Source of the DNA: Paenibacillus illinoisensis NBRC 15959 | Lineage (GTDB): Bacteria > Bacillota > Bacilli > Paenibacillales > Paenibacillaceae | Length of the DNA stretch: 64,000 nt | Assembly (NCBI RefSeq): GCF_004000925.1 | Contig: NZ_BIME01000013.1 | Coordinates: 1 to 64,000, forward strand | Direction of reading: 5' to 3' | Part shown: positions 1 through 8,764 of the stretch, in pieces | Position numbering within the stretch: position 1 is the stretch's first letter | Layout: the number at the start of each line of letters is the position of its first letter | Position numbers and translations under genes: made by a program | Notes under the pieces: generated by a model | What the model was told of the DNA's origin: nothing | Database searches by the model: none | The model's input: the letters and a program-made list of their open reading frames with translations, nothing else

Positions 1-104
1 CTAGTGGTACCCGCGGAGTTCCAAAACAAGATCGAATTCAGCGGAATACACTAGAGGGACTTTATAATTCATAAGTTATATGAACCGTTAACCATTCAGA
101 CATG

Positions 105-230
105 TCGAGGGACAAGAACATTGTCCCATTGAAGTCGCTATTTTAGCGGCTTTTTTATTTTATCGGTACAAGTTCTTGTCCCGAGCCAAGGACAAGAACA
201 TAGTCCGATTGCCGATTAGGTGAATATCTA
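105..230. repeat. Family A palindromic repeat, copy A1
   Basis: The arm GGGACAAGAACATTGTCCC (109-127) is followed by a GTCGCTA/TAGCGGC hairpin with a T-run (134-157), an inverted arm GTACAAGTTCTTGTCC (166-181), another direct arm (189-205) and a CCGATTAG-type tail ending near 230. The same layout recurs at 4790, 5011, 5533, 9114 and 15383. The hairpin plus T-run could act as a terminator. Short palindromic ends without any coding capacity resemble REP-like elements moved in trans, which is an inference. Confidence 0.85.
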
Positions 231-370
231 AGTGGGAGTGGTGGGTCTTTTTTGAGTGACTAAAACTCTGAAGGCTGGATTATGGTCAAGAGACCAGTTA
301 GTTGGAGCATGATTGAAAGAGAGCTGGCCCATCTGCAGAGAATCTGCATATGAGACGATCTCTTCTTATT

Positions 371-574
371 CTAAACTTCATCGATTTCTGGTTTCATGCC
401 GTATTCTTTACCGAAATCCTTCATCTTTTCAAGGATCGGGAGTAACTTCATTCCCTTGTCTGTTAACGAATACTCGACTCTTGGAGAAAACTCTGGATAG
501 ACGTCACGTGGAATAACGCCATCTTTCTCTAATTCCTTCAGCTGCTTGTTAAGAGAGCCTTGAGATAGACCTCC
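371..574 (-). pseudogene. HxlR-family regulator, C-terminal remnant
   Basis: The minus strand encodes the second half of an HxlR-type winged-helix regulator, including SQGSLNKQLKELEKDGVI and the wing RVEYSLTDKG, and stops at the same codon as the intact gene at 15996-16364, which it closely matches. The first half of the gene, with the GRWKY helix, is missing. Identity to the intact copy ends near 574, where the DNA switches to a plus-strand nitronate monooxygenase remnant. An ORF that reads through the junction is a chimera and not a real protein. The flanking DNA at 290-370 also matches the DNA beside the intact gene, so this is part of a larger duplication. Confidence 0.8.
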
Positions 575-964
575 AAGAGGCGTACGTGCAGCACTTGCTT
601 TAGGCGCTAAAGGTGTATTTGCTGGTAGTGTCTTTATCCCGACAAAAGAAAATCCGGCAGCTGAAAATGTAAAGCAAATAATTGTCGATGCCACAGCAGA
701 AGACTTACAAATGTTTCGTACATTACCAGTTTACTACCGTTCTTCACCTACAAAATCAACGAATAGGATGGTAGAAATGGATGAGAATGGGTCTGGACGT
801 GAAGATATAGCAAAAGCAATGGGCGGTGCAAGTGGGCTGCGTAACGGAATGCAGAGGGTAAGAAAGTGGATGGCTATATTACTGCACGACACATGAATTA
901 CTCCTATTAAAGAGATAAGAACTGTAAAAGAAGTGATTGATAACTTAATGCAAGATTTTAATTA
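575..964 (+). pseudogene. Nitronate monooxygenase-like, C-terminal remnant
   Basis: Translation from 575 gives GVRAALALGAKGVFAGSVF and continues in close match to the last 130 or so residues of the intact protein at 21295-22254. Near 860-895 the frame is lost: a stretch matching GMRMGMLEGNTDDGY has small deletions and the frame hits a stop at 894. The correct frame resumes at about 898 with ITPIKEIRTVK and ends at 964, the same end as the intact gene. The FMN-barrel N-terminus is absent. It abuts the HxlR remnant with no spacer, so one deletion removed the start of both genes. It cannot make a working enzyme. Confidence 0.85.
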
Positions 965-1268
965 ATTGCCTTGTTAGACTTACCAATATGCAAAGAATAA
1001 ATTTGAAACAGGATTTTTCCGATCTTCTTGATAAGCTTTGCTTTTACCTTGGTAAAAAGGAAGTTGGGCTTGTCGGATTTACTTAAGGAGGTAAATTCAA
1101 CCCTATATATTTGAGAGTAATAACAACCGTTCCCAGTTACTTTTTGGAACGGTTGTTAGTTTTTTTTGAAATCAATCCTGGTTATGAAAATAATATTCTC
1201 TTTACAATATGACATCACTTTATGATGAAGTTCACTCTTGTGATCAAACGAAATTCTGGATAGAATTT
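965..1268. other. Gene-free stretch with an orphan ribosome site and a terminator
   Basis: No ORF is supported here. A near-perfect Shine-Dalgarno sequence AAGGAGGT lies at 1085-1092, but no ATG or GTG follows at normal spacing, and a terminator starts 30 bases later. This looks like the scar of a deleted gene. The position between the collapsed nitronate monooxygenase copy and the LysR gene fits the general decay of this region. Confidence 0.5.
1122..1166 (+). terminator. Rho-independent terminator
   Basis: The 12-base arms AACAACCGTTCC (1122-1133) and GGAACGGTTGTT (1146-1157) pair perfectly around a 12-base loop and are followed by AG and a run of T. It reads on the plus strand. Its original gene appears to be lost. 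Confidence 0.85.
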
Positions 1269-2177
1269 CTAACCATTGTTGGATGCATTTTCGTTGATAT
1301 TCTCAAAATACTGTACTACAAAATTACGGAAATGAAGGGATGCCTGTGATAAATAGTGATTTTTGCTCCATGCAATGCCAAACGTTCTTGAACATCGAGG
1401 GTTGGATATTCTTATTTGTACAGTTTGTGCGTTGGACCATCGCTTACCCAAAGAGAATGGGGTGGAGAAAGTAATGCCCAGTCCCATTTCGACTAAATCA
1501 TGGACTGCGCTTGCTTCTTCTAATTCAAACGCAATCATGGGTTCAAAGCCAGCCAGACGGCAATATTCATCGGTAGTTTGCCTTAAATTAGATTTGTGAG
1601 ACAACGAAATAAACGGCTCATTGGCTGCTTCGATGAGGTCAATTGATTCCCTTGAAGCAAAACGATGTCCCTGAGGAACAGTCAAGTACAATTCTTCTTG
1701 TATTAACTTCATCCATTCAATTTCTGGACCAGAGAGAGGGGTTGCCGAAATGCAAAAATCGATATCTCCGTTTTCCAGCTCACTTTTGATGTCATATGAA
1801 GAGCCTGGCTGCCGCTGTATGACTCGCACATGAGGATGTAGTTTAAGAAATTCTTTAAGTAGGGTGGGCAATACATAAGGGAGCGTCACAGAAATCGTAA
1901 TAATTCCTTGATCTAGCCCTGCCATATCCGTAACCTCACGAGCACCTTCCTCCAATTCACGAAAAGCCTTTTCAACACGCTGGAGAAACGTTCTACCAAA
2001 ATGATTAAGTTTAATATTTCTTCCATTTCTAAAAAATAGGGGGACACCTAGTTGTTTCTCCAGACGATGAATCGAACTACTAAGTGAAGGTTGAGATATG
2101 TTCAAAACTTGAGATGCCTTGGTTATATGTTCCATATGAGCGACAACCTGAAAATATCGAAGTTGTAATAATTCCAT
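1269..2177 (-). CDS. LysR-family transcriptional regulator
   Basis: This 302-residue protein has full LysR length. Residues 1-60 form the winged helix-turn-helix (ITKASQVLNISQPSLSSSIH, then RLEKQLGVPLFFR), and residues of about 90-295 form the periplasmic-binding-protein-like effector domain. It is divergent from the MFS transporter at 2310, with 132 bases between the starts. LysR proteins usually bind such a shared intergenic region and control the neighbour in response to a small ligand, so this is probably the activator of the transporter. The arrangement resembles the yybE/yybF pair of Bacillus subtilis, but the ligand cannot be read from sequence. The shared spacer is very AT-rich. Confidence 0.92.
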   Translation of the reverse strand: MELLQLRYFQVVAHMEHITKASQVLNISQPSLSSSIHRLEKQLGVPLFFRNGRNIKLNHFGRTFLQRVEKAFRELEEGAREVTDMAGLDQGIITISVTLPYVLPTLLKEFLKLHPHVRVIQRQPGSSYDIKSELENGDIDFCISATPLSGPEIEWMKLIQEELYLTVPQGHRFASRESIDLIEAANEPFISLSHKSNLRQTTDEYCRLAGFEPMIAFELEEASAVHDLVEMGLGITFSTPFSLGKRWSNAQTVQIRISNPRCSRTFGIAWSKNHYLSQASLHFRNFVVQYFENINENASNNG

Positions 2178-2309
2178 GTATCATTTCCACCTCTATATAG
2201 TTTCTATTCTATGATTATATCAAATTATTAGTATTATTTTTAATGAATATAATTATATATAATTAATCAGGTATCTGGTTTACATAATAACGATAGGAGA
2301 GAAAGGATA

Positions 2310-3503
2310 TTGTCAAAAGAGAGAAAGGAACAAATATGGACAGTAGATTTCATTGTTACCTGTATGAGCAGCTTTTTTATGTTTACAACATTTTATGTCT
2401 TGGCAACTGCATTTCCATTATATGTTAAAGATATTTTTCATGGTAATCAGCAGCAAATGGGGTTAGCCATTACGATTTACGTAATTGGAGGGGTGATTCT
2501 CCGCCCTATTTCAGGTCTATGGGTGGACCGATTGGGAAAGAGGAAAATGGCCATCGTGGGCATGCTCATTTTTCTGATTTCATGTATTAGTTATTTTGGA
2601 ACAAGTGGACTATTTATTTTTTTATTCATCCGATTGTTTCACGGTATGAGTTATGCCCTCGCTTCTACTGCGACCACCACAATAGCTTCTTCGCTCATAC
2701 CAAACTCCCGCCAAGGCGAAGGGATGGGGTACTTTAGTTTGTTTATGAGTGTCGCAATGGTCATTGGCCCTGCTCTAGGCCTTTTTTTATGGAAAGATAA
2801 AAATGAAAATACGTTGTTAATGACCGTCACTGCCATTGCAGCCGTCTCATTCATTTTCACAATGTTAATCCGTGTGAAACGGGAAAAGGAACCAGACAAG
2901 AATACGGAGATCGCAAAAGAAAAGCATAGGTTGCGGTGGAGTGACATTATCGAACCTAAGGCACTTCCCATCTCGCTTGTAGCTTTTGTGCTTTCTTTTT
3001 CTTATAGTTCACTAGCAGGTTTTATCGCTTCTTATATGGAGGAAATCCATCATACGCGTGTAACTGGATATTTTTTTATGGTCTTTGGAATGTTAATTAT
3101 CGTGACACGACCGATTATTGGGAAAGTGTTCGACAAGTATAAAGAACATTATTTGTATTACCCAGGAATTTTATTGTTTTCAGCAGGAATGCTTTTGCTA
3201 AGCCAAGCACATTCAGGAACGGTAATTATTCTTGCAGCAATCATTATGGGCACAGGTTATGGGGCACTTCTACCTTGTTTCCAGACACTTGCCATGCAAT
3301 TGGCTCCAGAACATCGCAGAGGCTCAGCGATTGGAACCTTTTTTGTATTATTTGATTTGGGTTATGGATTAGGCTCTTATTTTATGGGAGTCATTGTATC
3401 TGTATCAAGCTTTCGCACGATGTATCTTATCGCGGGTTTGATTACATTGTTTTCTGTTATTATTTATTATTTGGTCCATCATCGCCACGACCAAACCCGG
3501 TAA
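2310..3503 (+). CDS. Major facilitator superfamily transporter
   Basis: This 397-residue protein has about twelve hydrophobic segments. The MFS motif A is visible after the second segment (GLWVDRLGKRK, residues 69-79). The start is TTG, preceded by a strong AGGAGAGAAAGG at 2295-2306, and no better in-frame ATG fits that ribosome site. It is predicted to be a cytoplasmic-membrane proton-coupled exporter or uptake carrier of the YybF/arabinose-efflux type. Divergence from the LysR gene at 1269-2177 suggests LysR-controlled induction. The gene ends 157 bases before a family B repeat whose hairpin could terminate it. The substrate is unknown. Confidence 0.9.
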   Translation: MSKERKEQIWTVDFIVTCMSSFFMFTTFYVLATAFPLYVKDIFHGNQQQMGLAITIYVIGGVILRPISGLWVDRLGKRKMAIVGMLIFLISCISYFGTSGLFIFLFIRLFHGMSYALASTATTTIASSLIPNSRQGEGMGYFSLFMSVAMVIGPALGLFLWKDKNENTLLMTVTAIAAVSFIFTMLIRVKREKEPDKNTEIAKEKHRLRWSDIIEPKALPISLVAFVLSFSYSSLAGFIASYMEEIHHTRVTGYFFMVFGMLIIVTRPIIGKVFDKYKEHYLYYPGILLFSAGMLLLSQAHSGTVIILAAIIMGTGYGALLPCFQTLAMQLAPEHRRGSAIGTFFVLFDLGYGLGSYFMGVIVSVSSFRTMYLIAGLITLFSVIIYYLVHHRHDQTR

Positions 3504-3660
3504 CTGGGACAAAATTCAGCATATGCATGCTGACGTATTTTACTCGCCCTCTGTTCGGAAGGCGTGAGACATATTTTGAGCACATCAACCGTTTTGGGGA
3601 AAATCTTCGGTTTAAAACTCTTGATTGGCTTGCAATGAACAAGATTCACATCAATCTAGA

Positions 3661-3757
3661 TTGAACTAACGGGAAACGATAGCGTAATAGAACTAAAAAA
3701 GCAGCCGGTCAAAGTGATCAGCTGCTTTTGTTCAACTAACGGCAAGTTTAGTTTCGT
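3661..3757. repeat. Family B repeat, copy B1, with hairpin
   Basis: The element begins TTGAACTAACGGGAAACGATAG, contains the hairpin AAAAGCAGC (3697-3705) / GCTGCTTTT (3721-3729), and ends with CAACTAACGGCAAGTTTAGT. Other copies lie at 6671, 9091/9237, 14389 and 38111. The central hairpin could terminate transcription of the MFS gene upstream. Confidence 0.75.
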
Positions 3758-3871
3758 TGAAAAAAGGTTTTATCAAATTTTTATAGAAAGTAAAATAAAG
3801 TAAATTTAACTTCTTGAGCAATTGCACTCCTTTTACGTTTAACAACACAATGAACAAGGAGGAATCAAGAA

Positions 3872-4290
3872 ATGGTTAATGGTAAATCTAAGATAATTGG
3901 CCTTATTGGTTTAGTGCTAATAGTAACAATAGTTTTTGTTTGTTCATATCAGATTTATCTCAATTAGGATATGTTCATAATTTTTTTTCGCCGAAATTAA
4001 CTTCCGTTATTGATAGTGAAGACACCACAGACGAATGGAACCCTATAATATTTGATGGTTAAGACTCAATTGAATACGTTACTATTTTCTGGGACAAGGC
4101 CATCATTAATAGTGCGAATAGTGACCAAGACGTGTTATTAAGAGTTAAAGATGCAAAAGGGGATATTGTCATTGAGGAATTCCTAGTATCTCCTGGGACC
4201 AGCAAGCATTTAGATGGTCTGATTAAAGATACAAAGTATTTCTTTTAAATTAAAGCTGAAGAAGGACAATTCATTCTCAATGCAACATAA
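3872..4290 (+). pseudogene. Broken small secreted or membrane protein
   Basis: A good ribosome site (AAGGAGGAAT) precedes ATG 3872. The first 32 codons encode a basic N-terminus and one hydrophobic segment typical of a signal peptide or anchor, then a stop. The next frame continues with a plausible soluble domain (TSVIDSEDTTDEWNPI, VLLRVKDAKGDIVIEEF) but carries two more stops, at about 4061 and 4246. One frameshift and two nonsense changes therefore separate the pieces. I do not recognise the family. The preserved composition across the stops argues for a recently dead gene and not random sequence. Confidence 0.55.
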
Positions 4291-4386
4291 TAAGAACGTA
4301 ATTGATATACGAACCTAAATAGCCCCAGTCTAAAACCTCATATTTGAAGCAAACTAGAACTAATTGCTCTTATAGGAGGTTTTATT

Positions 4387-4785
4387 ATGATTTTAAGTGA
4401 ACTTTGGAATCAATATGAGGCAGATATAAACGAATTCAAGGGTTTAGCCCGAATACATTGCGTGCGTATGCTTTACAACTCAAGATGTTGGTTCTTGATC
4501 TAGGAGACGTAGATATTTCGGAAGTAACTTTAAATCTCCTGAAGGAATACTTAGCAAAGCAATCGGATCGTCTAAAACCAAGCAGCCTATGGCACCGTAT
4601 CCGTTTTGTACGTTCCTTATTTCGTTTTGCATATGAAGAAACCTATCTATCTGCAATCCTTCTATTAAACTGCGTGAGCCAAAAATGGAGAAGCGGGTAC
4701 AGTGATTCATTTAAAGATCTCTTGTCAGACCTTACGCGGGAAAGAGGCCTTCTTGAATTTCTATTATGCTTCCGTGGGTAATGAT
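4387..4785 (+). pseudogene. Tyrosine recombinase (XerC/XerD type), N-terminal remnant
   Basis: ATG 4387 follows AGGAGGTTTTATT. The reading begins MILSELWNQYEADINEF, then a one-base deletion near 4440 shifts the frame into SPNTLRAYALQLK, the usual start of the SAM-like core-binding domain of phage-type integrases. A second shift near 4665 leads to SIKLREPKMEKRV, the linker before the catalytic domain. The sequence ends around a LEFLYYAS-like fragment, and the catalytic domain with Arg-His-Arg-Tyr is absent. The break coincides with the left end of repeat A2 at 4790, so insertion of or recombination at the repeat may have removed the rest. It is non-functional. Confidence 0.7.
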
Positions 4786-4789
4786 AGCT

Positions 4790-4867
4790 GTCGAGGGACA
4801 AGAACTTGTACCGATTGCCGGAATGGACAAGAACATAGTCCGATTACCGATTAGATTAATATCTAAT
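4790..4867. repeat. Family A repeat, copy A2 (short form)
   Basis: Two direct arms are present, GGGACAAGAACTTGTACC and GGACAAGAACATAGTCC, followed by the tail palindrome GATTAG-N8-CTAATC. The hairpin core of the long form is missing. It directly abuts the truncated recombinase remnant. Confidence 0.75.
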
Positions 4868-5010
4868 CATTGATAACATGCCCCAAAGCTTTATTAAGTA
4901 CCATAATACATGAAAATGTTCACATTTGTTTAAAACAACTTACACGATGCGAGGTTAAACACGAGCGGCTAGGTATTGAAAAAGAGAAATATCAGACTGA
5001 AACTTGCTGT
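4868..5010. other. Spacer between family A repeats
   Basis: No coding signal, hairpin or ribosome site worth naming was seen between the A2 and A3 repeats. Confidence 0.4.
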
Positions 5011-5360
5011 TGAGGACAAGAACTTGTACCGATTGCCGAAATGGCCAAGAACATGTTCCCATTTCCGATTAGATAAATATCTAATTGTAGAAGTGAGTCT
5101 CTTTTGAGCGATTAACAGACTACAGAATGAATTATGATCAAGATACCAGCTTCAACGCTAGGAGGTATTTCCACTGGAACTGTGATCCCATTCGAAATGG
5201 ATAAAACAACCCTGTCAATAAGCCTAAGCATTAATGGAGAGGAGGGTGCATGTGCATTTTTATCAGGGGGGACACATCGTTGACATCGTACTTTGTGCTG
5301 ATCCCGTCATTGTTGAGAGACAAGAACATAGTCCAATTACCGATTAGGCATATAACTAGT
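5011..5360. repeat. Family A repeat, copy A3, with long homologous extension
   Basis: The arms at 5013-5065 and tail palindrome to 5096 are followed by about 215 bases that match, with scattered differences, the DNA at 15662-15915 (for example TCGTTGACATCGTACTTTGTG and CCTGTCAATAA). A further arm, AGACAAGAACATAGTCC, lies at 5317-5333 with its tail to 5360. The extension therefore belongs to a longer repeated segment that also occurs, internally deleted, at 231-300. No ORF in it is convincing. Confidence 0.7.
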
Positions 5361-5532
5361 CAATTTGTTCCTTGCTGTAGTGATAGCTATTCGAACAGGA
5401 TTGGTTGAGTAATTTTTATATGAATACCCCATAAGATCTGAGTGAATAGTATAAAGCAAAAGAAATGACTAGCTCTAAAGATGCTAGTCGTTTCTTATTT
5501 TATTTATTTTTTTCAGGTAGTAATTGGCCTGA

Positions 5533-5692
5533 ATGTCGCGGGACAAGAACATTGTTCCATTCAAAGTCGCTATTATAGCGGCTTTTTTGTTTTAAGGAAC
5601 CAAGTTCTTGTCCCGAGTTGAGGACAAGAACATTGTACCATTGCCGAAAAGGACAAGAACAATGTGCCATTTCGGATTAGGTCATTATCTAA
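5533..5692. repeat. Family A repeat, copy A4 (long form)
   Basis: This copy has an arm, a hairpin AGTCGCTATTATAGCGGCTT with T-run, an inverted arm AAGTTCTTGTCCC, and two more direct arms. Its first 115 bases are almost identical to 15384-15500, so these two copies shared a recent ancestor or were recently converted. Confidence 0.8.
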
Positions 5693-5999
5693 ATAGTATC
5701 ATGATGGAGATTATGTGGCGAGATAAAAGCGCATGAATTTAAGGATTTGCATAAATATCCTTTTTTTTGCAACATGAATTAGTTTTTCTCTGATCGAAGG
5801 TAAGGACTAGGTTATCATTGAAACTGTAAAGGAAGTGGTACCAATGGTTGATAAGAATCTTTATCTGTTTCATAAAACTAACGGGCAAGTTAGCGTGAAG
5901 GTTTGATAAGATAAATTTGAATATATTTACAGGGTATAAGACATTTTTTAATTCTACGGGGCAATGATTGAGTGAATGACCCTAATCATTAGATGAGAG
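5693..5999. other. Gene-free stretch
   Basis: A weak hairpin GGATTTGCATAAATATCC followed by eight T lies at 5742-5768 and may terminate transcription on the plus strand. The end of a family B-like sequence (AAAACTAACGGGCAAGTTAG) lies at 5876-5896. No gene is supported. Confidence 0.45.
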
Positions 6000-6311
6000 G
6001 TGAACTACGAAATGCATAACTTTCACCCAAATTTGAGAGAACAATACGATCTGTTCAGGCAGAACGGGAAGGTAAAGCACTTTCTCTTGGATGCATTAAC
6101 AACAGGAATTGCTGATGGAAGCATTAAAAATACATCTTCACCGCTTCGGCTTGCTCAATTTATATTTACCGTAATAATGAGTATGCTTCAGAAAATGGTT
6201 AAAGGACGTTCGGTTAATCTGCATTTAGACAAAGAAATGACAGAAGAACTTGCGGAAATGCTTCTTCATCACGTATGCAGAGAGAATAAACTTAAGGAAA
6301 TTAAGGAATAA
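6000..6311 (+). pseudogene. TetR-family regulator, C-terminal remnant (probable)
   Basis: The 103-residue reading (GTG start, weak ribosome site) resembles the ligand-binding C-terminal half of a TetR regulator: helices ending with LLDALTTGIADGSIKNTSS, LRLAQFIFTVIMSMLQKM and a final amphipathic helix TEELAEMLLHHV. The usual 50-residue N-terminal helix-turn-helix is missing, and an in-frame stop lies just upstream at 5994. Without a DNA-binding domain it cannot act as a repressor, so I call it a remnant. A hairpin at 6346-6384 follows it. It is also possible that a short free-standing protein is made. Confidence 0.5.
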
Positions 6312-6345
6312 GAATATAGACTGTTCAGAAATGGAATCGAAGCAT

Positions 6346-6384
6346 ATCAATTTTCCATCGAGTGAATGGGCACGGAAAATTGAT
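6346..6384. terminator. Hairpin after the TetR remnant
   Basis: ATCAATTTTCC (6346-6356) pairs with GGAAAATTGAT (6374-6384). The downstream T content is modest, so terminator activity is likely but not certain. Confidence 0.5.
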
Positions 6385-6451
6385 CTTTGATTATTTAACT
6401 ATGTTATTTCGATTTTAATCACGCTTCTCAGGTTGCAAGTGAGGCGCAAAA

Positions 6452-6506
6452 CCTGAACCACTGAAAAATACAAGCAGAAATCAGTTGTGTTTTTCAGTAG
6501 ATCAGG
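6452..6506. other. Interrupted long inverted repeat
   Basis: CCTGA-N3-ACTGAAAAA on the left pairs with TTTTTCAGT-N3-TCAGG on the right, around about 27 bases. Both arms have the same three-base bulge. No gene is adjacent, and the function is unknown. Confidence 0.5.
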
Positions 6507-6622
6507 CATATTTGTCCTTACAAGTAAGGGAAGGATTTCGCAATACTTTTAATCCATTATTTCCTGATTAGTATTGATGAATAGCCTCTATCTTCAAGCC
6601 TAGATAAAATTCTGACAAAAAA

Positions 6623-6668
6623 ACTGCACTCCAAATTGTTAGATGGTGTCCAACAATTGGGGTGCAGT
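6623..6668 (-). terminator. Long-stem terminator, minus strand
   Basis: ACTGCACTCCAAATTGTT (6623-6640) pairs with AACAATTGGGGTGCAGT (6652-6668). On the minus strand the stem is followed by a run of T (A-run at 6617-6623). It may serve the LysR gene at 6883. Hairpins with this sequence also accompany IS3-type elements in my memory of Bacillales, so an insertion-sequence relic is possible. Confidence 0.55.
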
Positions 6669-6670
6669 TC

Positions 6671-6717
6671 AAAATTGACTGGCTGCTTTTCTTCAATTAA
6701 CGGGCAGGTTGTTTAAT
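6671..6717. repeat. Family B repeat, partial copy B2
   Basis: Only the right half is present: GACTGGCTGCTTTTCTTCAA followed by TTAACGGGCAGGTTGTTTAA. The left half has been replaced by the long-stem hairpin at 6623-6668. Confidence 0.6.
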
Positions 6718-6882
6718 GCCTAGCAAAAGCTTTTCTTTATAAATGGTGATCGAAAAACAGAGGTCCACTAATTTCATCTTATCCCAGCTTGAGCTAACAT
6801 TCGGCCGTTTTTCTTAAACCATTTATTATTGAAGGTAAGGGGTTGTGGTCAATATTCTTGGTTATAAAATCACTGAAAAAAA

Positions 6883-7764
6883 TTATCCTTCACTATCTTT
6901 GAATGAACGTAAAACAAGATCAGTAAATGCTTGTACTGCTGGAGTCAACCATCTTTTCTTTTTAATCAGCAAGTGAGAGTAAAGAGGTTCAAATTCTTCT
7001 GAGTGGTTAATGATTTTTAATTTCCCCCTTTCTACATCCTCTTTGACGGTTATATAAGGAAGTACGGAAAAGCCAAGTCCGCTCATAACAGTTTGCTTGA
7101 TCGCCTCGATACTCCATAATTCCATAGTTTGAAAATCGTGATTCTTGTTTTTGAGCAAATAATTTTCGAACATTGTTCTATAGCTACATCCTTCTTCATT
7201 GGTAATAAAAAAATGACTGTTGTTTTTGTAACCGTCAAAATGGTCTGGGCTGTCATTGCTACTTACAAGAACAATTTTCTCCTCAGTTAATGAGTAGCTA
7301 ATACAATTTTCTGGATTTAATTTTGGATATACCATTAAAGCAATATCGACCCGTCCGCTGATTAAGTCCGTTTGGTTTTGTCCACATGTTCCGTTGCTGA
7401 GTATGATTTTGACTTGAGGATATCGTATAGAATATTCCCTAATTATAGGACTTAATCTCGAAATCGTTAATGACTCTGGTGCAGCGACTTTTAGTGTACC
7501 CTTGACCTCTTGGCTAGTTCTAATGTTTTTTATTTGATCATGTGTTGATAACAAGTCTTCAGCTAAAGGCAATAATTCTTTGCCTAAATAAGTGAGTATT
7601 AAACGTCTTTTCTCATAAGTAAACAGTTCCCCGTTAAGTTCTTTTTCAAGAGATTGTATATGAGAAGTAATTGTAGACTGAGTATAACCCAACTTAGATG
7701 CAGCCTCAGTGTAGCTTCCGCTTTCGATAATTGTTTGAAATGAAATAAGGTGCCTAATTTCCAT
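6883..7764 (-). CDS. LysR-family transcriptional regulator
   Basis: This 293-residue protein has the normal LysR length. Residues 1-60 carry the winged helix-turn-helix (SYTEAASKLGYTQSTITSHI, then QSLEKELNGELFTYEKR), and the remainder is the effector-binding domain. It is divergent from the LysE-type exporter at 7902, with 137 bases between the starts, a common arrangement for regulators such as LysG/ArgP that switch on an amino-acid exporter when the amino acid accumulates. Control of the exporter is therefore the simplest reading. The effector is not deducible. A minus-strand terminator candidate lies 215 bases downstream. Confidence 0.9.
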   Translation of the reverse strand: MEIRHLISFQTIIESGSYTEAASKLGYTQSTITSHIQSLEKELNGELFTYEKRRLILTYLGKELLPLAEDLLSTHDQIKNIRTSQEVKGTLKVAAPESLTISRLSPIIREYSIRYPQVKIILSNGTCGQNQTDLISGRVDIALMVYPKLNPENCISYSLTEEKIVLVSSNDSPDHFDGYKNNSHFFITNEEGCSYRTMFENYLLKNKNHDFQTMELWSIEAIKQTVMSGLGFSVLPYITVKEDVERGKLKIINHSEEFEPLYSHLLIKKKRWLTPAVQAFTDLVLRSFKDSEG

Positions 7765-7901
7765 CCTGATTGCTCCCTACCTTTAAGTAGTATCGATAAT
7801 AATGATAGATCATTTTGATATTTCAATTTTATTAATGGATAATTACATATTACAATGAAATTCGTCTGATAGTAAATTAATAAAAAATGAAGGTGAGTTT
7901 T

Positions 7902-8483
7902 ATGAGTATATTGGCGTTTCTATCCTATGTGATTATTACATCTATAACACCTGGGCCAAGTAATATTCTAATGATGAACGAATCACGTAGATTTGGCTTT
8001 GTTGGTTCATGGAAGTTTAACAGTGGCATTTTATTGGGGTTTGCAGTACTGGGTTTAATAAGCGGGTTATTTACAACTATCTTATACGATTGGATTCCCA
8101 TAGCAGAACCATACTTAAAATTAGCTGGTGCAGCATATCTGCTTTATATAGCATGGCAGATAGGATTTCAGAATAAAAATCCATCTAAAAGCTCAAATTC
8201 AACACAATCTTCACTATTAACAGGTTTTCTGGTCCAAATTTTAAATGTAAAGAGCATCTTATTCTTTTTAACAGTTATGAGTGCGTTTATTCTACCATTT
8301 AATCACAACTATAAGTCTGTCGCTCTATATTTGGCCATAGCGATTCTTCTAGGGTGGTTGGCGTTACTATTATGGTCAGGATTCGGCTCCCTGTTTAAAG
8401 AAGTCTTCTCAAAACATGATAAGCCATTTCGAATCATTATGGTTTTATTGCTCATTTACTCAGCAATAAGCATCTTTATTTAA
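7902..8483 (+). CDS. LysE-family amino-acid/metabolite exporter
   Basis: This is a small polytopic membrane protein (193 residues) with about six hydrophobic segments. Near the N-terminus it carries ITPGPSNILMMN, the signature of the LysE/RhtB superfamily, and later GFLVQILNVKSILFF, the second conserved half. The ATG at 7902 is chosen because AAGGTGAG lies six bases before it, while an ATG at 7887 has no ribosome site and would sit upstream of that signal. The protein should export an amino acid or related small molecule from the cytoplasm using the membrane gradient. The LysR gene next door probably regulates it. Confidence 0.88.
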   Translation: MSILAFLSYVIITSITPGPSNILMMNESRRFGFVGSWKFNSGILLGFAVLGLISGLFTTILYDWIPIAEPYLKLAGAAYLLYIAWQIGFQNKNPSKSSNSTQSSLLTGFLVQILNVKSILFFLTVMSAFILPFNHNYKSVALYLAIAILLGWLALLLWSGFGSLFKEVFSKHDKPFRIIMVLLLIYSAISIFI

Positions 8484-8764
8484 TGGACGGATGCGTATAC
8501 GATGCCGACTGTCAAAAGAGATACTGAAATGAGAGCAAATTAATATTACAGGAGATGCAAGATGATGTGCTTCATCAGGATTACTGTCGACATGATTGAA
8601 CTAACCTGCCGGTTCGCTTAATGAGGCATCATCACTCGTTATACGTTTATAATGAAGTTTCATCCGAATGCGAGGGAGGTCCTTGAATCAGCGGCAACAC
8701 ATGCGAGCAGGCAGGGATAAGACACGCGCGGTTTACAACTAGTGGGCTCAGTTGCCGTTCTATA
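8484..8764. other. Gene-free stretch
   Basis: A partial, inverted family B end (ACTAACCTGCCGGTTCGCTTAA) is visible at 8600-8621. No ORF or RNA structure is supported. The stretch leads into the protein remnant at 8765. Confidence 0.4.

Noticed and set aside
371..694. 107-residue minus-strand ORF spanning the HxlR remnant and beyond
   Set aside because: Its first 40 residues are the antisense of the nitronate monooxygenase remnant; only the C-terminal part is HxlR.
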